From Sulfurospirillum sp. SCADC (lineage in GTDB: Bacteria; Campylobacterota; Campylobacteria; Campylobacterales; Sulfurospirillaceae): a stretch of 64,000 nt of DNA. The position numbers and the translations under genes were made by a program. Below, in pieces: positions 36,545 through 45,169 of this stretch. The notes beneath the pieces were generated by a model. That model did no database searches. It was not told where the DNA came from and was given only the letters and a program-made list of their open reading frames with translations. Every line of letters begins with the position of its first letter. Positions within the stretch are counted from its first letter, which is position 1. The stretch is taken from positions 83,223 to 147,222 of the forward strand of contig NZ_JQGK01000006.1 in NCBI RefSeq assembly GCF_000743525.1, given 5' to 3'.

Positions 36545-37204
36545 ATGCAAAAAATTAAGTTCGAGACTAAGTCGGATTTTCGCTCCTTCGCACGGGCAAA
36601 ATTAAGCTTCGTTCACAATGGTTACAAGCGCGATAAACTTGTTGAAAAACAGATTTTAGCGATGGTAGATCACCTTAAAGTACGCTCTATTTTACTCTAT
36701 GTTTCATTGCCTATAGAAGCCAATACCAGAGGCATTATCGCTACATGTAGACGAAGAAAATGTAACGTTTATGTTCCGTTTATGGAAGGTATTAGTTTCA
36801 AGATGGTAAAATGGAGATTGCCTTCAAGTAAGAAAAAATTTAACATCGAAGAGCCTCGAAACTCGTTTGCTGTTAAACCAAAAATTGATTTTGCGATAGT
36901 GCCTGTCATAGGGGTTGATGGGGCATTCAAACGAATTGGTTTTGGTAAAGGGATGTACGATCGTTTTTTTGCATCGCTTGAACCTAAACCTCCAATAGCA
37001 TTTGTTCAAAGGGAGTTTTGTATGACACAAAGCCTAATATGCGAACCACATGATATTGCAGCAGATATTTATTTAACCCCCTATAAAACTATTATCAAAA
37101 GAGGGACAAATGGTCTTAGAGTCATTAGCGGTCGGCGGAGCTGCACTAGCAAGCGGCGTTGCAGGATTTTTCATCGCCAAAAAGATGGAAGCTGCCAATT
37201 ATGA
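36545..37204 (+). CDS. 5-formyltetrahydrofolate cyclo-ligase family protein
   Basis: About 219 residues of the 5-FTHF cyclo-ligase family, which returns 5-formyl-THF to the one-carbon pool (KSDFRSFARAKL; FVPFMEGI-type core; DFAIVPVIGVDGAFKRIGFGKGMYDRF near 115-142). The start at 36545 gives the normal N-terminus; the longer in-frame extension to 36452 runs into the dispersed repeat. The last 30 residues overlap the first 95 bases of rny, an unusually long overlap, and look unlike the family, so the frame may have been extended by loss of an earlier stop. Confidence 0.78.
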   Translation: MQKIKFETKSDFRSFARAKLSFVHNGYKRDKLVEKQILAMVDHLKVRSILLYVSLPIEANTRGIIATCRRRKCNVYVPFMEGISFKMVKWRLPSSKKKFNIEEPRNSFAVKPKIDFAIVPVIGVDGAFKRIGFGKGMYDRFFASLEPKPPIAFVQREFCMTQSLICEPHDIAADIYLTPYKTIIKRGTNGLRVISGRRSCTSKRRCRIFHRQKDGSCQL

Positions 37205-38666
37205 AATACATGTTGCCCAAGCAAGGGCCAAAGCCAAAGCCATTGAACACGAAGCGGAACTCATCCTTAGTAGCAGTAACATTAAGGTTAAAGAGGCTGA
37301 ACTAGAGGCGAAACGCAAATACGAAGATCGTACGATCACGCTTAAAAAAGAGCATTCTGAAAAGATGTTAGAGTTGGATAAAAAAGAGCGTGGCTACAAA
37401 GAAGAGCTTCGAAAAATCACCAAAGATCGCGAAGAGCTTCAACTCTTGCAAAACAGTGCCAATGCACTCTTTGATGAGGGAGCACAGCTTAAAGAGGAGT
37501 ACACCACGAAAGTGAGTGAAGCGCTTTTAGTTTTAGAGCGCTCCTCAGGGCTCACTCAAAATGAAGCCAAAGAGATCGTTTTAGCCAAAGTCGAAGAGCA
37601 ATCTCGCGCAGAAATCGCCCATACCGTCAGACGCCTTGAAGAAGAGGCAAAACAAGATATTAAACGTCGTGTGAATTACATTTTAGCGCAAGCAACGACC
37701 CGTTTTGCAGGAGAGTTTGCGGCAGAACGTCTGATTAACGTTGTCAATATTAAAGATGATGAGCTCAAAGGGCGCATCATCGGTAAAGAGGGTCGTAATA
37801 TCAAAACCCTTGAGATGCTTTTAGGCGTTGACATCATCATCGATGACACGCCCAATGCGATTATTTTAAGTAGCTTTAACCTCTACCGTCGTGCGATTGC
37901 GACCAAAGTCATTGAGCTTTTGGTGCAAGATGGGCGTATTCAGCCTGCACGCATTGAAGGTATTTATGAAAAAGTTAAAGATGAGTTTGACCAAAGCTTG
38001 ATGGAAGAGGGCGAAAATATCGTCATTGATCTAGGTCTTACGAAAGTACACCCTGAGCTTGTGAAATTGATCGGTCGTCTTAAATTTAGAGCGAGTTACG
38101 GTCAAAATGCACTCGGACATTCACTGGAAGTCGCACACTTAGCCGGTATCATTGCTGCTGAAACGGGTGGTGATGTTCTGCTTGCTCGTCGTGCAGGTAT
38201 ATTGCATGACATCGGTAAAGCCTTGACGCATGAAACTGCGGGTAGCCACGTTGATTTGGGTGCTGAGATTTGCCGTCGTTATAAAGAGCACGATGTGGTC
38301 ATCAATGCGATCTTTGCGCACCACGGTCATGAAGAGCCCACTTCGGTCGAATCTGCTGCTGTGTGTGCTGCCGATACGCTTTCCGCGGCGCGCCCAGGAG
38401 CCAGACGAGAAGTGCTTGAGAGTTTCTTGAAACGCGTTCAAGACATTGAAGAGATTGCGAAAAGTAAACCGGGTATTAAACAAGTGTACGCGATCAATGC
38501 GGGTCGTGAAATCCGTGTCATTGCCAATGCTAAATTGATCAATGATGATGAAGCCGTGCTTCTTGCCAAAGAGATCGCGCAAGAGATTGAGAGCAAAGTT
38601 CAGTATCCAGGTGAGATTAAAGTCAATGTCATCAGGGAAATTCGCGCCATCGACTTCGCACGCTAG
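37110..38666 (+). CDS. rny: Ribonuclease Y
   Basis: A 518-residue membrane-anchored endoribonuclease that starts mRNA decay. N-terminal membrane helix (about 5-25), long coiled coil (30-200), KH domain with IIGKEGRNIKTLE near 225-240, HD domain with catalytic H366-D367 (LHDIGKA). A GAGGGAC Shine-Dalgarno supports the start within the upstream gene. The helix would be lost with any later start. Confidence 0.95.
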   Translation: MVLESLAVGGAALASGVAGFFIAKKMEAANYEIHVAQARAKAKAIEHEAELILSSSNIKVKEAELEAKRKYEDRTITLKKEHSEKMLELDKKERGYKEELRKITKDREELQLLQNSANALFDEGAQLKEEYTTKVSEALLVLERSSGLTQNEAKEIVLAKVEEQSRAEIAHTVRRLEEEAKQDIKRRVNYILAQATTRFAGEFAAERLINVVNIKDDELKGRIIGKEGRNIKTLEMLLGVDIIIDDTPNAIILSSFNLYRRAIATKVIELLVQDGRIQPARIEGIYEKVKDEFDQSLMEEGENIVIDLGLTKVHPELVKLIGRLKFRASYGQNALGHSLEVAHLAGIIAAETGGDVLLARRAGILHDIGKALTHETAGSHVDLGAEICRRYKEHDVVINAIFAHHGHEEPTSVESAAVCAADTLSAARPGARREVLESFLKRVQDIEEIAKSKPGIKQVYAINAGREIRVIANAKLINDDEAVLLAKEIAQEIESKVQYPGEIKVNVIREIRAIDFAR

Positions 38667-38680
38667 AGCTTTTTACATGT

Positions 38681-38697
38681 AGAGGCTTCTTGCCTCT
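38681..38697 (+). terminator. Weak hairpin after rny
   Basis: Six-base stem AGAGGC / GCCTCT with a five-base loop, 15 bases after the rny stop, directly behind a one-mismatch palindrome (TTACATGTAG). No T-run. Confidence 0.4.
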
Positions 38698-38722
38698 GCA
38701 TGACTGCTTTTAATGGAACACT

Positions 38723-40528
38723 ATGCAAAAACACTACACATTCAAAACCCTTTTTCACGAAGTTAAACAGTATAAAAAAGAGCTGATTTTAGCCAATGTG
38801 GTTGCCTTTTTAGCGGTGCTAGTGAGCACACCCGTACCGCTTTTAATGCCTATGTTGGTAGATGAGGTGTTGCTTGGTCAAAAAGGATTTGTGACACACG
38901 TTGTCGATAGCTTTTTCGGCTCACCAAATCCTGCTTATTTGTACATTGTGAGTGTCTTAGCTGTTGTTGTGACGCTGCGACTTCTCTTTTTTCTCTTAAA
39001 TTATCTGCAAACAAAACTTTTTACGATTGTTTCTAAAAACATTGCTTTTAAAATACGCACCCATGTTTTAGGTCATCTCAGCCATGTGGCGATGAGCCAA
39101 TTTGAATTTTTTGGCTCAGGTAAAGCGGCTTCCCTGCTTGTGACCGATGTTGAAACGATCGATAACTTTTTAGGTGTTTTTGTCAGTCGTCTCATTATTT
39201 CCGTGCTTACCATTTTGGGGGTAGGGGCAGTTTTGCTGATGATTCATTGGCAATTGGGGCTTTTTATCTTGGTGCTAAACCCTGTCGTGGTTCTGTTTAC
39301 CACCAAACTCGCCAAAAAAGTGGCAAAGCTCAAAAAAGAGCAAAACAAGGCGTTTGAGCTTTTCCAAGATACACTCTCAGAGACGCTCGATATGTTTGTG
39401 CAAATTCGCGCAACCAACAAAGAGAGACTCTTTTTTTATAAAGTAGAGGCGCATGCTGCGTCGATCAAAGAGAGTTCTATTATTTATGGCTATAAAAGTG
39501 ATGGCGCGAACCGTCTCTCCTTCCTCATTTTTCTCTCTGGCTTTGAGCTTTTTCGAGCGGCGAGTATTTTTGTGGTAGCGTATTCGGATCTTAGTATTGG
39601 TTCTATGCTTGCCATTTTTGGGTATTTATGGGTGATGATGGGACCGATTCAAGACATTTTAAATATCCAATACGCGTACCATAATGCCGGCAAATCTTTA
39701 ACACGGATCAACGAGATTTTAGAGCTCAAAGCAGAAGAGCGAGGTTTACATGTAAAGAATCCTTTTGTGAAAAATAGCACCAATGCGATTGAACTCAAAG
39801 GGGTCAGTTTTAGCTATGATGGCAGCAAGCAAATTTTAGAAAACATTGATCTTACCATTCCGAAGGGCTCAAAAATCGCTATAATAGGCGCGAGTGGAAG
39901 TGGCAAAACCACACTGGCGCATCTGCTGGTTGGGCTTTATCCTTTGGATGAGGGCGATATTTTCTTTGATGGCGTTTCGGTTAAAGAGATAGGACTTGAT
40001 GTGGTGCGGGAACATCTGTTTTTGGTGCTTCAAAATCCACAACTGTTTAATGCCACACTGGCTCAAAACTTGATGATGGATGAGCAAACCGATAAAGCTC
40101 TTGTGCATCAAGCGCTTCAAATTGCGCAGTTGGAAAGTTTTGTGGATGAGTTGCCTGATGGTCTGCAAACCCAAATAGGCAAGCACGGTATTAAGCTTTC
40201 CGGTGGGCAACGCCAGCGTCTGAGCATTGCTCGTATGGTGCTTCAAAATCCCAATGTGGTCATTTTAGATGAATCGACATCGGCACTGGATGTGCATACG
40301 GAGATGAAGCTTTTTGACGCGCTGGAAAATTACCTTGTGGGTAAAACGACGATTATCATCGCACACAGGCTCAGTACGATTAAAAAAGCTGATTTTATCT
40401 ATGTGATGGACAAAGGACGCATTGTTGAATCAGGAACGCATGAAGCGTTGATGCGCCAAGAGGGTGCATTTTACGAATACGTTGTACAAAATAGAAGGAG
40501 TAAAGATAATGAAAAAAATATGGTTTAG
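38723..40528 (+). CDS. ABC transporter, MsbA/exporter type, fused membrane and ATPase domains
   Basis: A 601-residue half-transporter. Six membrane helices fill residues 1-320; the nucleotide-binding domain follows with Walker A GASGSGKTT near 389-397, Q-loop LVLQNPQLF, signature LSGGQRQR near 490 and Walker B VVILDEST. The overall form fits lipid or multidrug exporters of the MsbA group; the substrate is not evident. Its 3' end overlaps the SYLF gene by 20 bases. Confidence 0.88.
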   Translation: MQKHYTFKTLFHEVKQYKKELILANVVAFLAVLVSTPVPLLMPMLVDEVLLGQKGFVTHVVDSFFGSPNPAYLYIVSVLAVVVTLRLLFFLLNYLQTKLFTIVSKNIAFKIRTHVLGHLSHVAMSQFEFFGSGKAASLLVTDVETIDNFLGVFVSRLIISVLTILGVGAVLLMIHWQLGLFILVLNPVVVLFTTKLAKKVAKLKKEQNKAFELFQDTLSETLDMFVQIRATNKERLFFYKVEAHAASIKESSIIYGYKSDGANRLSFLIFLSGFELFRAASIFVVAYSDLSIGSMLAIFGYLWVMMGPIQDILNIQYAYHNAGKSLTRINEILELKAEERGLHVKNPFVKNSTNAIELKGVSFSYDGSKQILENIDLTIPKGSKIAIIGASGSGKTTLAHLLVGLYPLDEGDIFFDGVSVKEIGLDVVREHLFLVLQNPQLFNATLAQNLMMDEQTDKALVHQALQIAQLESFVDELPDGLQTQIGKHGIKLSGGQRQRLSIARMVLQNPNVVILDESTSALDVHTEMKLFDALENYLVGKTTIIIAHRLSTIKKADFIYVMDKGRIVESGTHEALMRQEGAFYEYVVQNRRSKDNEKNMV

Positions 40529-41174
40529 TCTCATGATAGGTCTTTTCATGACCACAACACTCTTTGCATCGGCAGAAGAAAAATTGTTGGATTCATCCAA
40601 TGCCCTTAAAAATATGATACGTGATTCTAAAATCAAGATTCCCCAAAAGGTACTTGAGCGAGCCCAAGCCATTGCTATTTTCCCAGGAACCATTGAGATT
40701 AGCATGTTTTTAGGTGGTAAAACAGGTAATGGCGTGATGGTTGTGCGTAGAAGTGATGGTTCGTGGAGCTATCCGTTCTTTGTCAAACTGGGAGGTGCAG
40801 GACTGGGCTTTCAGCTGGGTGTTGAGAAAAAAGACATTTTGATGGTTTTCCAAAGCAAAGACAGTGTCAAAAAACTGATGAACAACAAAATCACCCTAGG
40901 GGCTGATGCTTCGGTTGCGGCAGGTCCTGCAGGAGAGAGTGCAGGAAAAGGCAGTGAAGTTGACTTTACATCTGAAATTTATACTTATACCAAAACAGAA
41001 GGCGCTTTTGTAGGTGTCTCCATTGATGGTTCGGTCATGAACCATGACTATGACCAAAATATTGAGCTTTATGGCAACAACATCACCCCTGAACAAATTG
41101 TAGAGTCCGATGGTTTGGTCTCTTCGTATGCGGTTGAGGATTTCCTCAAAACGATACAAAAGCTTACAAACTAA
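40509..41174 (+). CDS. Exported SYLF/Ysc84-domain lipid-binding protein
   Basis: A 221-residue protein with a signal peptide (MKKIWFSLMIGLFMTTTLFASA) and a SYLF domain (AIAIFPGTIEISMFLGGKTGNGVMVVR ... GADASVAAGPAGES ... GVSIDGSVMNHD). SYLF domains bind phospholipids and phosphoinositides in eukaryotes; the bacterial role is unclear, perhaps in envelope maintenance together with the ABC transporter it overlaps. An AGGAG Shine-Dalgarno with correct spacing marks ATG 40509. Confidence 0.85.
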   Translation: MKKIWFSLMIGLFMTTTLFASAEEKLLDSSNALKNMIRDSKIKIPQKVLERAQAIAIFPGTIEISMFLGGKTGNGVMVVRRSDGSWSYPFFVKLGGAGLGFQLGVEKKDILMVFQSKDSVKKLMNNKITLGADASVAAGPAGESAGKGSEVDFTSEIYTYTKTEGAFVGVSIDGSVMNHDYDQNIELYGNNITPEQIVESDGLVSSYAVEDFLKTIQKLTN

Positions 41175-41176
41175 GG

Positions 41177-41746
41177 ATGGATGTGGAAGATATTTTAAGT
41201 TCCCTCTCGACGTATGGATACATCATCCTTTTTCTCTACTCTTTTGGGGGTGGCATGGTCGCCATCATCGCCGCAGGTGTGCTCTGCTATGCTGGTAAGA
41301 TGGATTTGAGCACGTCCATTGCAGTCGCAGCGTTAGCCAATGTCATAGGCAGTTCCTTTTTATTTTACATGGGGCGCTACAACAAAAAAGCACTCATGCC
41401 CTATTTTAAAGATCACCGGCGAAAATTGGCACTCAGCCATATTTTGATGAAAAAGTATGGCGATAAGATCATTTTTATTCAGAAATTCATCTATGGGCTG
41501 AAAACCTTGGTACCGATGACCATTGGTTTGACCAAGTATCCCCAAACAAAATTTCACATCCTCAATACCCTATCAGCGTGCGTTTGGGCGCTGGTTTTAG
41601 GTGTGGGGAGTTACATGGCAGGTGAGCTTTTAATGCGCATCGCCGCCTATTTTTCGGACAATGCTTTTTTAGCCCCTTTGATTTTACTCTCCATCATTGG
41701 ACTGATCTGGTTTTATTTCCAATCGGCTACAAAAAAGAGGCGTTAA
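41177..41746 (+). CDS. DedA family membrane protein
   Basis: A 189-residue DedA/SNARE-associated (VTT) protein with about five helices. The family motif region MGRYNKKALMPYFKDHRRKL and the FIQKFIYGLKTLVPMTIGLTK segment, with the basic residues used in proton-coupled lipid flipping, are present. DedA proteins recycle undecaprenyl phosphate or flip phospholipids. It follows the SYLF gene after two bases, so ABC exporter, SYLF and DedA form an envelope-lipid operon. Confidence 0.85.
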   Translation: MDVEDILSSLSTYGYIILFLYSFGGGMVAIIAAGVLCYAGKMDLSTSIAVAALANVIGSSFLFYMGRYNKKALMPYFKDHRRKLALSHILMKKYGDKIIFIQKFIYGLKTLVPMTIGLTKYPQTKFHILNTLSACVWALVLGVGSYMAGELLMRIAAYFSDNAFLAPLILLSIIGLIWFYFQSATKKRR

Positions 41747-41762
41747 ATCATATGAGCACATT

Positions 41763-41798
41763 AACGCGTTCCTCTCTATGTTTGAGATGGAACGCGTT
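41763..41798. terminator. Strong bidirectional terminator between dedA-like gene and the 34-residue ORF
   Basis: Ten-base perfect stem AACGCGTTCC / GGAACGCGTT, extended by TCTC/GAGA across a one-base bulge, with a seven-base loop. It lies 17 bases after the DedA stop and 3 bases beyond the stop of the convergent small ORF. Confidence 0.75.
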
Positions 41799-41800
41799 TG

Positions 41801-41905
41801 CTAAAATATCTTATTGCTTAAAATAAGCATTTTCTGCTCAAAACGGTTCATAAACTCATTGTAGGCTTTGCGTGAGTGACTGATCGTACAGATTAAACTT
41901 TTCAT
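41801..41905 (-). CDS. Possible 34-residue small protein divergent from the S24 repressor
   Basis: An ATG-initiated frame of 34 codons (MKSLICTISHSRKAYNEF and onward, ending NKIF). It has a perfect GAGGAG Shine-Dalgarno six bases before the ATG and the strong terminator at 41763-41798 just after its stop. These three signals together make a real small gene likely. It is basic, has no membrane helix, and has no recognised family. It starts about 90 bases from the repressor start on the opposite strand, so it may be controlled by it. Confidence 0.55.
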   Translation of the reverse strand: MKSLICTISHSRKAYNEFMNRFEQKMLILSNKIF

Positions 41906-41936
41906 TGAAGGCTCCTCTGTTATAAAATTTTCACTA

Positions 41937-41966
41937 TTGTATACAAAATGAAAAATATGCTACAAT
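41937..41966 (+). promoter_or_regulatory. Promoter of the S24 repressor gene
   Basis: TTGTAT at 41937-41942 and TACAAT at 41961-41966, 18 bases apart, 32 bases upstream of the repressor ATG. Confidence 0.6.
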
Positions 41967-41987
41967 AATATTTCAAAATGAAATATT
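41967..41987. promoter_or_regulatory. Palindromic operator AATATTTCA-N3-TGAAATATT
   Basis: A perfect nine-base inverted repeat with a three-base centre begins directly after the -10 box and ends just before the GGAGGA Shine-Dalgarno. A TTTCA...TGAAA arrangement also brackets the -35 region (41929-41954). This is the expected place for autorepression by the adjacent helix-turn-helix protein. Confidence 0.65.
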
Positions 41988-41997
41988 GGAGGACAAA

Positions 41998-42657
41998 ATG
42001 CCAAATATTTTAGCGGTTTTGCATAAAGTGAAGGATATTCTCTCCCAAGAGTTGGGTGAACGTAAAGTATTTGATAAAGATGTCGCAGAAGCGTTGGGCA
42101 TTAATCAATTGACCCTTGCGACGATGAAAAATCGTGCCAAAATTCCCTATAAAGAGATTCTTGAATTTTGTGCGAAACGTAAAATCTCCATTAACTGGCT
42201 TTTGTTTGACCAAGTGGTGGAAAGCTTGCAAGCAGAGACCGATAAATTTGCACGGGTGCATTACTTTAGAGATATTTACGCTTCAGCCGGTGGTGGAGCA
42301 CTGAATGAAGACGAAGAAGGTGAGATGATGTACCTTGATGAGGAGATCGTTGAAAAGCTTGGCGGACTTGGGATGATTAAGCACATTCAAGCCATCAATG
42401 TTTTGGGCGATTCGATGGAGCCAACACTCTTTAGTGGGGATGTGGTGTTCATCAACAAAGAGTACACCAACGCTTTAAAATCGGGTATTTACGTAGTCTC
42501 TACGCCTGTGGGATTGTTTATTAAACGTCTTCAACTGCATGCCAATGGCACCGTAGCTTTGGTCTCCGATAACGAAGCGTATGCGCCTGAAGTGATCAAT
42601 GCGGAAGATGTGCAAGTACTTGGCAAAGTGGTCGGTAAGCTCTCTTCTAATATTTAA
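41998..42657 (+). CDS. S24-peptidase type helix-turn-helix repressor
   Basis: A 219-residue CI/LexA-like regulator. N-terminal DNA-binding domain with helix-turn-helix at about 25-50 (VAEALGINQLTLATMKNRAKIP), linker, and C-terminal S24 domain with catalytic S139 (LGDSMEPTLFSGDVVF) and K176 (GLFIKRL). A possible self-cleavage Ala-Gly is at 97-98 (YASAGGG). GGAGGA Shine-Dalgarno upstream of ATG 41998. The catalytic dyad and the cleavage site suggest a DNA-damage-responsive repressor, notable because Campylobacterota generally lack LexA. No phage genes are near. Confidence 0.82.
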   Translation: MPNILAVLHKVKDILSQELGERKVFDKDVAEALGINQLTLATMKNRAKIPYKEILEFCAKRKISINWLLFDQVVESLQAETDKFARVHYFRDIYASAGGGALNEDEEGEMMYLDEEIVEKLGGLGMIKHIQAINVLGDSMEPTLFSGDVVFINKEYTNALKSGIYVVSTPVGLFIKRLQLHANGTVALVSDNEAYAPEVINAEDVQVLGKVVGKLSSNI

Positions 42658-42663
42658 CCCTAG

Positions 42664-42689
42664 GAGCGCGTAAAGATGCTTACACGCTC
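42664..42689. terminator. Terminator between the repressor and the BASS transporter
   Basis: Ten-base stem GAGCGCGTAA / TTACACGCTC with one mismatch and a six-base loop, seven bases after the repressor stop and before the convergent transporter stop. A T-rich run follows on the plus strand. Confidence 0.7.
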
Positions 42690-42694
42690 AAACT

Positions 42695-43600
42695 CTATTT
42701 TTGTCTTGACCAATACCCTGCAAGTAACGCCCCAGAGATGTTGTGCCAAACACTGAAAATGGCTCCAGGCAGTGCGCTCAGTGGTGTGAAATATTTCATG
42801 GCGAGTGCAACGGCTAAACCAGAGTTTTGCATACCCACTTCAATGGCGATAGTTTTGCAAATCGCATGACTGTAGCCCAGCCATTTTGCAACAAAATAGC
42901 CACTTGCCAGTCCTGCAAGGTTGTGAAGCATGATGCCCAGAACCGTTAAAAACGCAATATTGGCGATACGTCCTTGATTCAGTGAGACAACAATCGCAAT
43001 AATAAACACAATCGCGATCATCGAAAATGTTGCTAAATAAGGCTCATAACGTTTAATAGTCGCATGTAAAAAATAATTCACAATCACGCCCAAAACAACA
43101 GGCGCAAGTACGATTTGTGCGATGCTTAAGAGTATATCGGTTGCCGGAACAGGAACGCTTTGCCCCACGTACAAAAGGGTTAAAAATGGTGTGGCAACTA
43201 CGGAGAGCAAGGTTGAGCTCAGTGTCATCGTAATCGAAAGTGCGACATCGCCTTTGGCAAGATAGGTCATAACGTTCGACGCCGTACCTCCTGAAACCGC
43301 TCCTACGAGTACCATTCCCACCATGAGTTCGGTTGAAAAGTGAAACGCTTTTGAGATCAAAAGAGCCGCAAGTGGCATAATGAAAAATTGCAAAGCCACG
43401 GTTAAAAGAATCGCTTTGGGCGCTTTGAGCACACGTGCAAAGTCTTCTAAACGAAGGGTAACCCCCATAAAAAACATAATGGCAATCAGCAGGGGTGTAA
43501 TGGAGCCTTTCATCGGTACGAAAAGCGTTGGCATGTTATACGCCACCAGCGAAAAAAGAATAGCCCAAAGAGGGAAGAGTGCATTGAGACGATGAATCAT
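42695..43600 (-). CDS. Bile acid:sodium symporter (BASS) family transporter
   Basis: A 301-residue protein with about nine to ten membrane helices. The family signatures GAVSGGTASNVMTYLAKGDVALS near 98-120 and EVGMQNSGLAVALA near 255-268 (sodium-binding crossover) are intact. Bacterial BASS proteins import organic anions such as pantoate or pyruvate with sodium; the substrate here is unknown. Convergent with the S24 repressor. Confidence 0.87.
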   Translation of the reverse strand: MIHRLNALFPLWAILFSLVAYNMPTLFVPMKGSITPLLIAIMFFMGVTLRLEDFARVLKAPKAILLTVALQFFIMPLAALLISKAFHFSTELMVGMVLVGAVSGGTASNVMTYLAKGDVALSITMTLSSTLLSVVATPFLTLLYVGQSVPVPATDILLSIAQIVLAPVVLGVIVNYFLHATIKRYEPYLATFSMIAIVFIIAIVVSLNQGRIANIAFLTVLGIMLHNLAGLASGYFVAKWLGYSHAICKTIAIEVGMQNSGLAVALAMKYFTPLSALPGAIFSVWHNISGALLAGYWSRQK

Positions 43601-43682
43601 AACAATCCTTTTTGAAAAGATGAAGGGATGATTATAACAAAGAAGCGGAGGAATGATGCCAAAAAGGAGTGTAAAAGAGCGT

Positions 43683-43714
43683 TTACATGTAAAGCGGTAA
43701 CGCCTTACATGTAA
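43683..43714. repeat. Two TTACATGTAA palindromes 22 bases apart
   Basis: Copies at 43683-43692 and 43705-43714 in the gap between the BASS transporter and the cyclophilin gene. Both genes are on the minus strand; the pair sits just after the cyclophilin stop and could form tandem hairpins in its 3' RNA. Confidence 0.85.
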
Positions 43715-43724
43715 GGATTACGTA

Positions 43725-44219
43725 TTAGAGCTTGTCTTTGATCTCGATAGTGATCATGGCATCGTTTTGCGCGATGCTATCAAGCACTTTAAAGCTCTCT
43801 TTGTCATCTTTTGCGATGGCACCAAAAACGGTATGAACGCCATCTAAATGAGGACAATCCACAAAGCAGATGAAGAACTGACTTCCACCTGTGTTTGCCC
43901 CTGCATGTGCCATAGAGAGTGAGCCACGTTTGTGTTTGCTTTTTTGACCTTTGCATTCGCATGCGATGTTCCAACCAGGACCGCCTGTGCCACGACCGCT
44001 TGGGCAACCGCCTTGTGCCATAAAGTTTTTGATCACACGGTGGAAAATAAGTCCATCGTAAAATTTGTCATTGGCAAGTGTTGCAAAGTTAGCAACCGCT
44101 ATTGGAGTCTCTTCAGGATTGAGCTTGATGACAATATCGCCTTTTTCCATCTTGATAATAGCGTATTGAAAAGCAGCCAATTGCTCTTTGGTGTAGTCAT
44201 AGGTTTTGAGTGCGCTCAT
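43725..44219 (-). CDS. Cyclophilin-type peptidyl-prolyl cis-trans isomerase
   Basis: A 164-residue cytoplasmic-type cyclophilin without signal peptide. The core FHRVIKNFMAQGGCPSGRGTGGPGW, SLSMAHAGANTGGSQFFI and HLDGVHTVFGAI is complete, including the catalytic Arg and the Gln and Phe contacts. It assists protein folding. Confidence 0.93.
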   Translation of the reverse strand: MSALKTYDYTKEQLAAFQYAIIKMEKGDIVIKLNPEETPIAVANFATLANDKFYDGLIFHRVIKNFMAQGGCPSGRGTGGPGWNIACECKGQKSKHKRGSLSMAHAGANTGGSQFFICFVDCPHLDGVHTVFGAIAKDDKESFKVLDSIAQNDAMITIEIKDKL

Positions 44220-44396
44220 GGTGTGAAGCCTTTATGATTAAGTTAGAGGTAGATTATAACAAGCGATTCCTATAAGCTCTATTAACTCAGTTTTTTAGTG
44301 GGAATGTTGCGGTAAACCAGCACATTTGACGGATAAAATGGATTTTCCATAATCACGTTCTTCTGGAATTGATTAGTACAGTAGAGACTCTAAACG

Positions 44397-44426
44397 TTGT
44401 ATTTGGGTGATATTTTTCGCTATACT
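44397..44426 (+). promoter_or_regulatory. Promoter of the response regulator gene
   Basis: TTGTAT at 44397-44402 and TATACT at 44421-44426, 18 bases apart. The rest of the 257-base divergent region (44220-44476) shows no further gene. Confidence 0.55.
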
Positions 44427-44476
44427 TAGCGCAATGTGTGGTTCTTGGGCAAATCTACTCATTGAGGAAAGAGACA

Positions 44477-45169
44477 ATGCGAGAAGCATTAACGTTACTT
44501 CTAGTGGAAGATGACCTCTCTTTAAACGAAGAGTTGGGCATTTTTTTATCGGATTTTTTTGATACGATTGATGCGTGCGGCTCTGTGGAAGAAGCATATG
44601 AAAACTATCTGAAAACTTCGTATGACCTTGTCATCACCGACATCCAACTTCCCCATCAAAACGGTCTTGGCTTGGTTGAAAAAATCAAGAAAAAAAATCC
44701 TTCACAAATGGTCATTGTCATCTCGGCGTACAAAGAGGTTGACTATTTTCTCAAAAGCATCAACCTTGGCATCTACAGTTTTCTCACTAAACCGTTTGAT
44801 TCACAACTGCTGATTAACACGATGATCAAAGCCACCGCTTTGTTAGAACAGCAAAAGGGAAAAGCTGATAGTTCAATCGTTGTTTTGCATCAAGGCATTA
44901 CGTTTGATCTTAAAACGAAAACCTTACATGTAAACCAAATACCACAAGAATTAACCGCGAAAGAGGAGCTTTTACTGTTTATTTTGGTGAAAAATGCCAA
45001 CGCATTTGTGCGCAATGAACAGCTCTCTCAAGCGATCTGGCAAAGCGATGAGGTCAATAACTCAACCCTTCGAGCGCTTGTCAAACGGGTACGCGACAAG
45101 CTGGGGTATGATGAGTGCATCATTAACCTCAAACATCGAGGCTATAAATTCTCTACGCATCCTTCATAG
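44477..45169 (+). CDS. OmpR-type response regulator
   Basis: A 230-residue two-domain regulator. Receiver domain 1-120 with acidic pocket E11-D12-D13 and phosphoacceptor D55 (LVITDIQLP), Lys in LTKPFD, then a winged-helix DNA-binding domain (about 140-228, LTAKEELLLFILVKNANAFV ... LRALVKRVRDKLG). ATG 44477 follows a GAGGAAAG Shine-Dalgarno. Its 3' end overlaps the convergent receiver-GGDEF-EAL gene by 17 bases. A TTACATGTAA copy at 44924 encodes L-H-V-N in the linker region. Confidence 0.9.
   Translation: MREALTLLLVEDDLSLNEELGIFLSDFFDTIDACGSVEEAYENYLKTSYDLVITDIQLPHQNGLGLVEKIKKKNPSQMVIVISAYKEVDYFLKSINLGIYSFLTKPFDSQLLINTMIKATALLEQQKGKADSSIVVLHQGITFDLKTKTLHVNQIPQELTAKEELLLFILVKNANAFVRNEQLSQAIWQSDEVNNSTLRALVKRVRDKLGYDECIINLKHRGYKFSTHPS

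Noticed and set aside
41998..42657. Prophage remnant suggested by the CI-like repressor
   Set aside because: No integrase, terminase, capsid, tail or lysis genes and no attachment repeats around it; neighbours are ordinary chromosomal genes.
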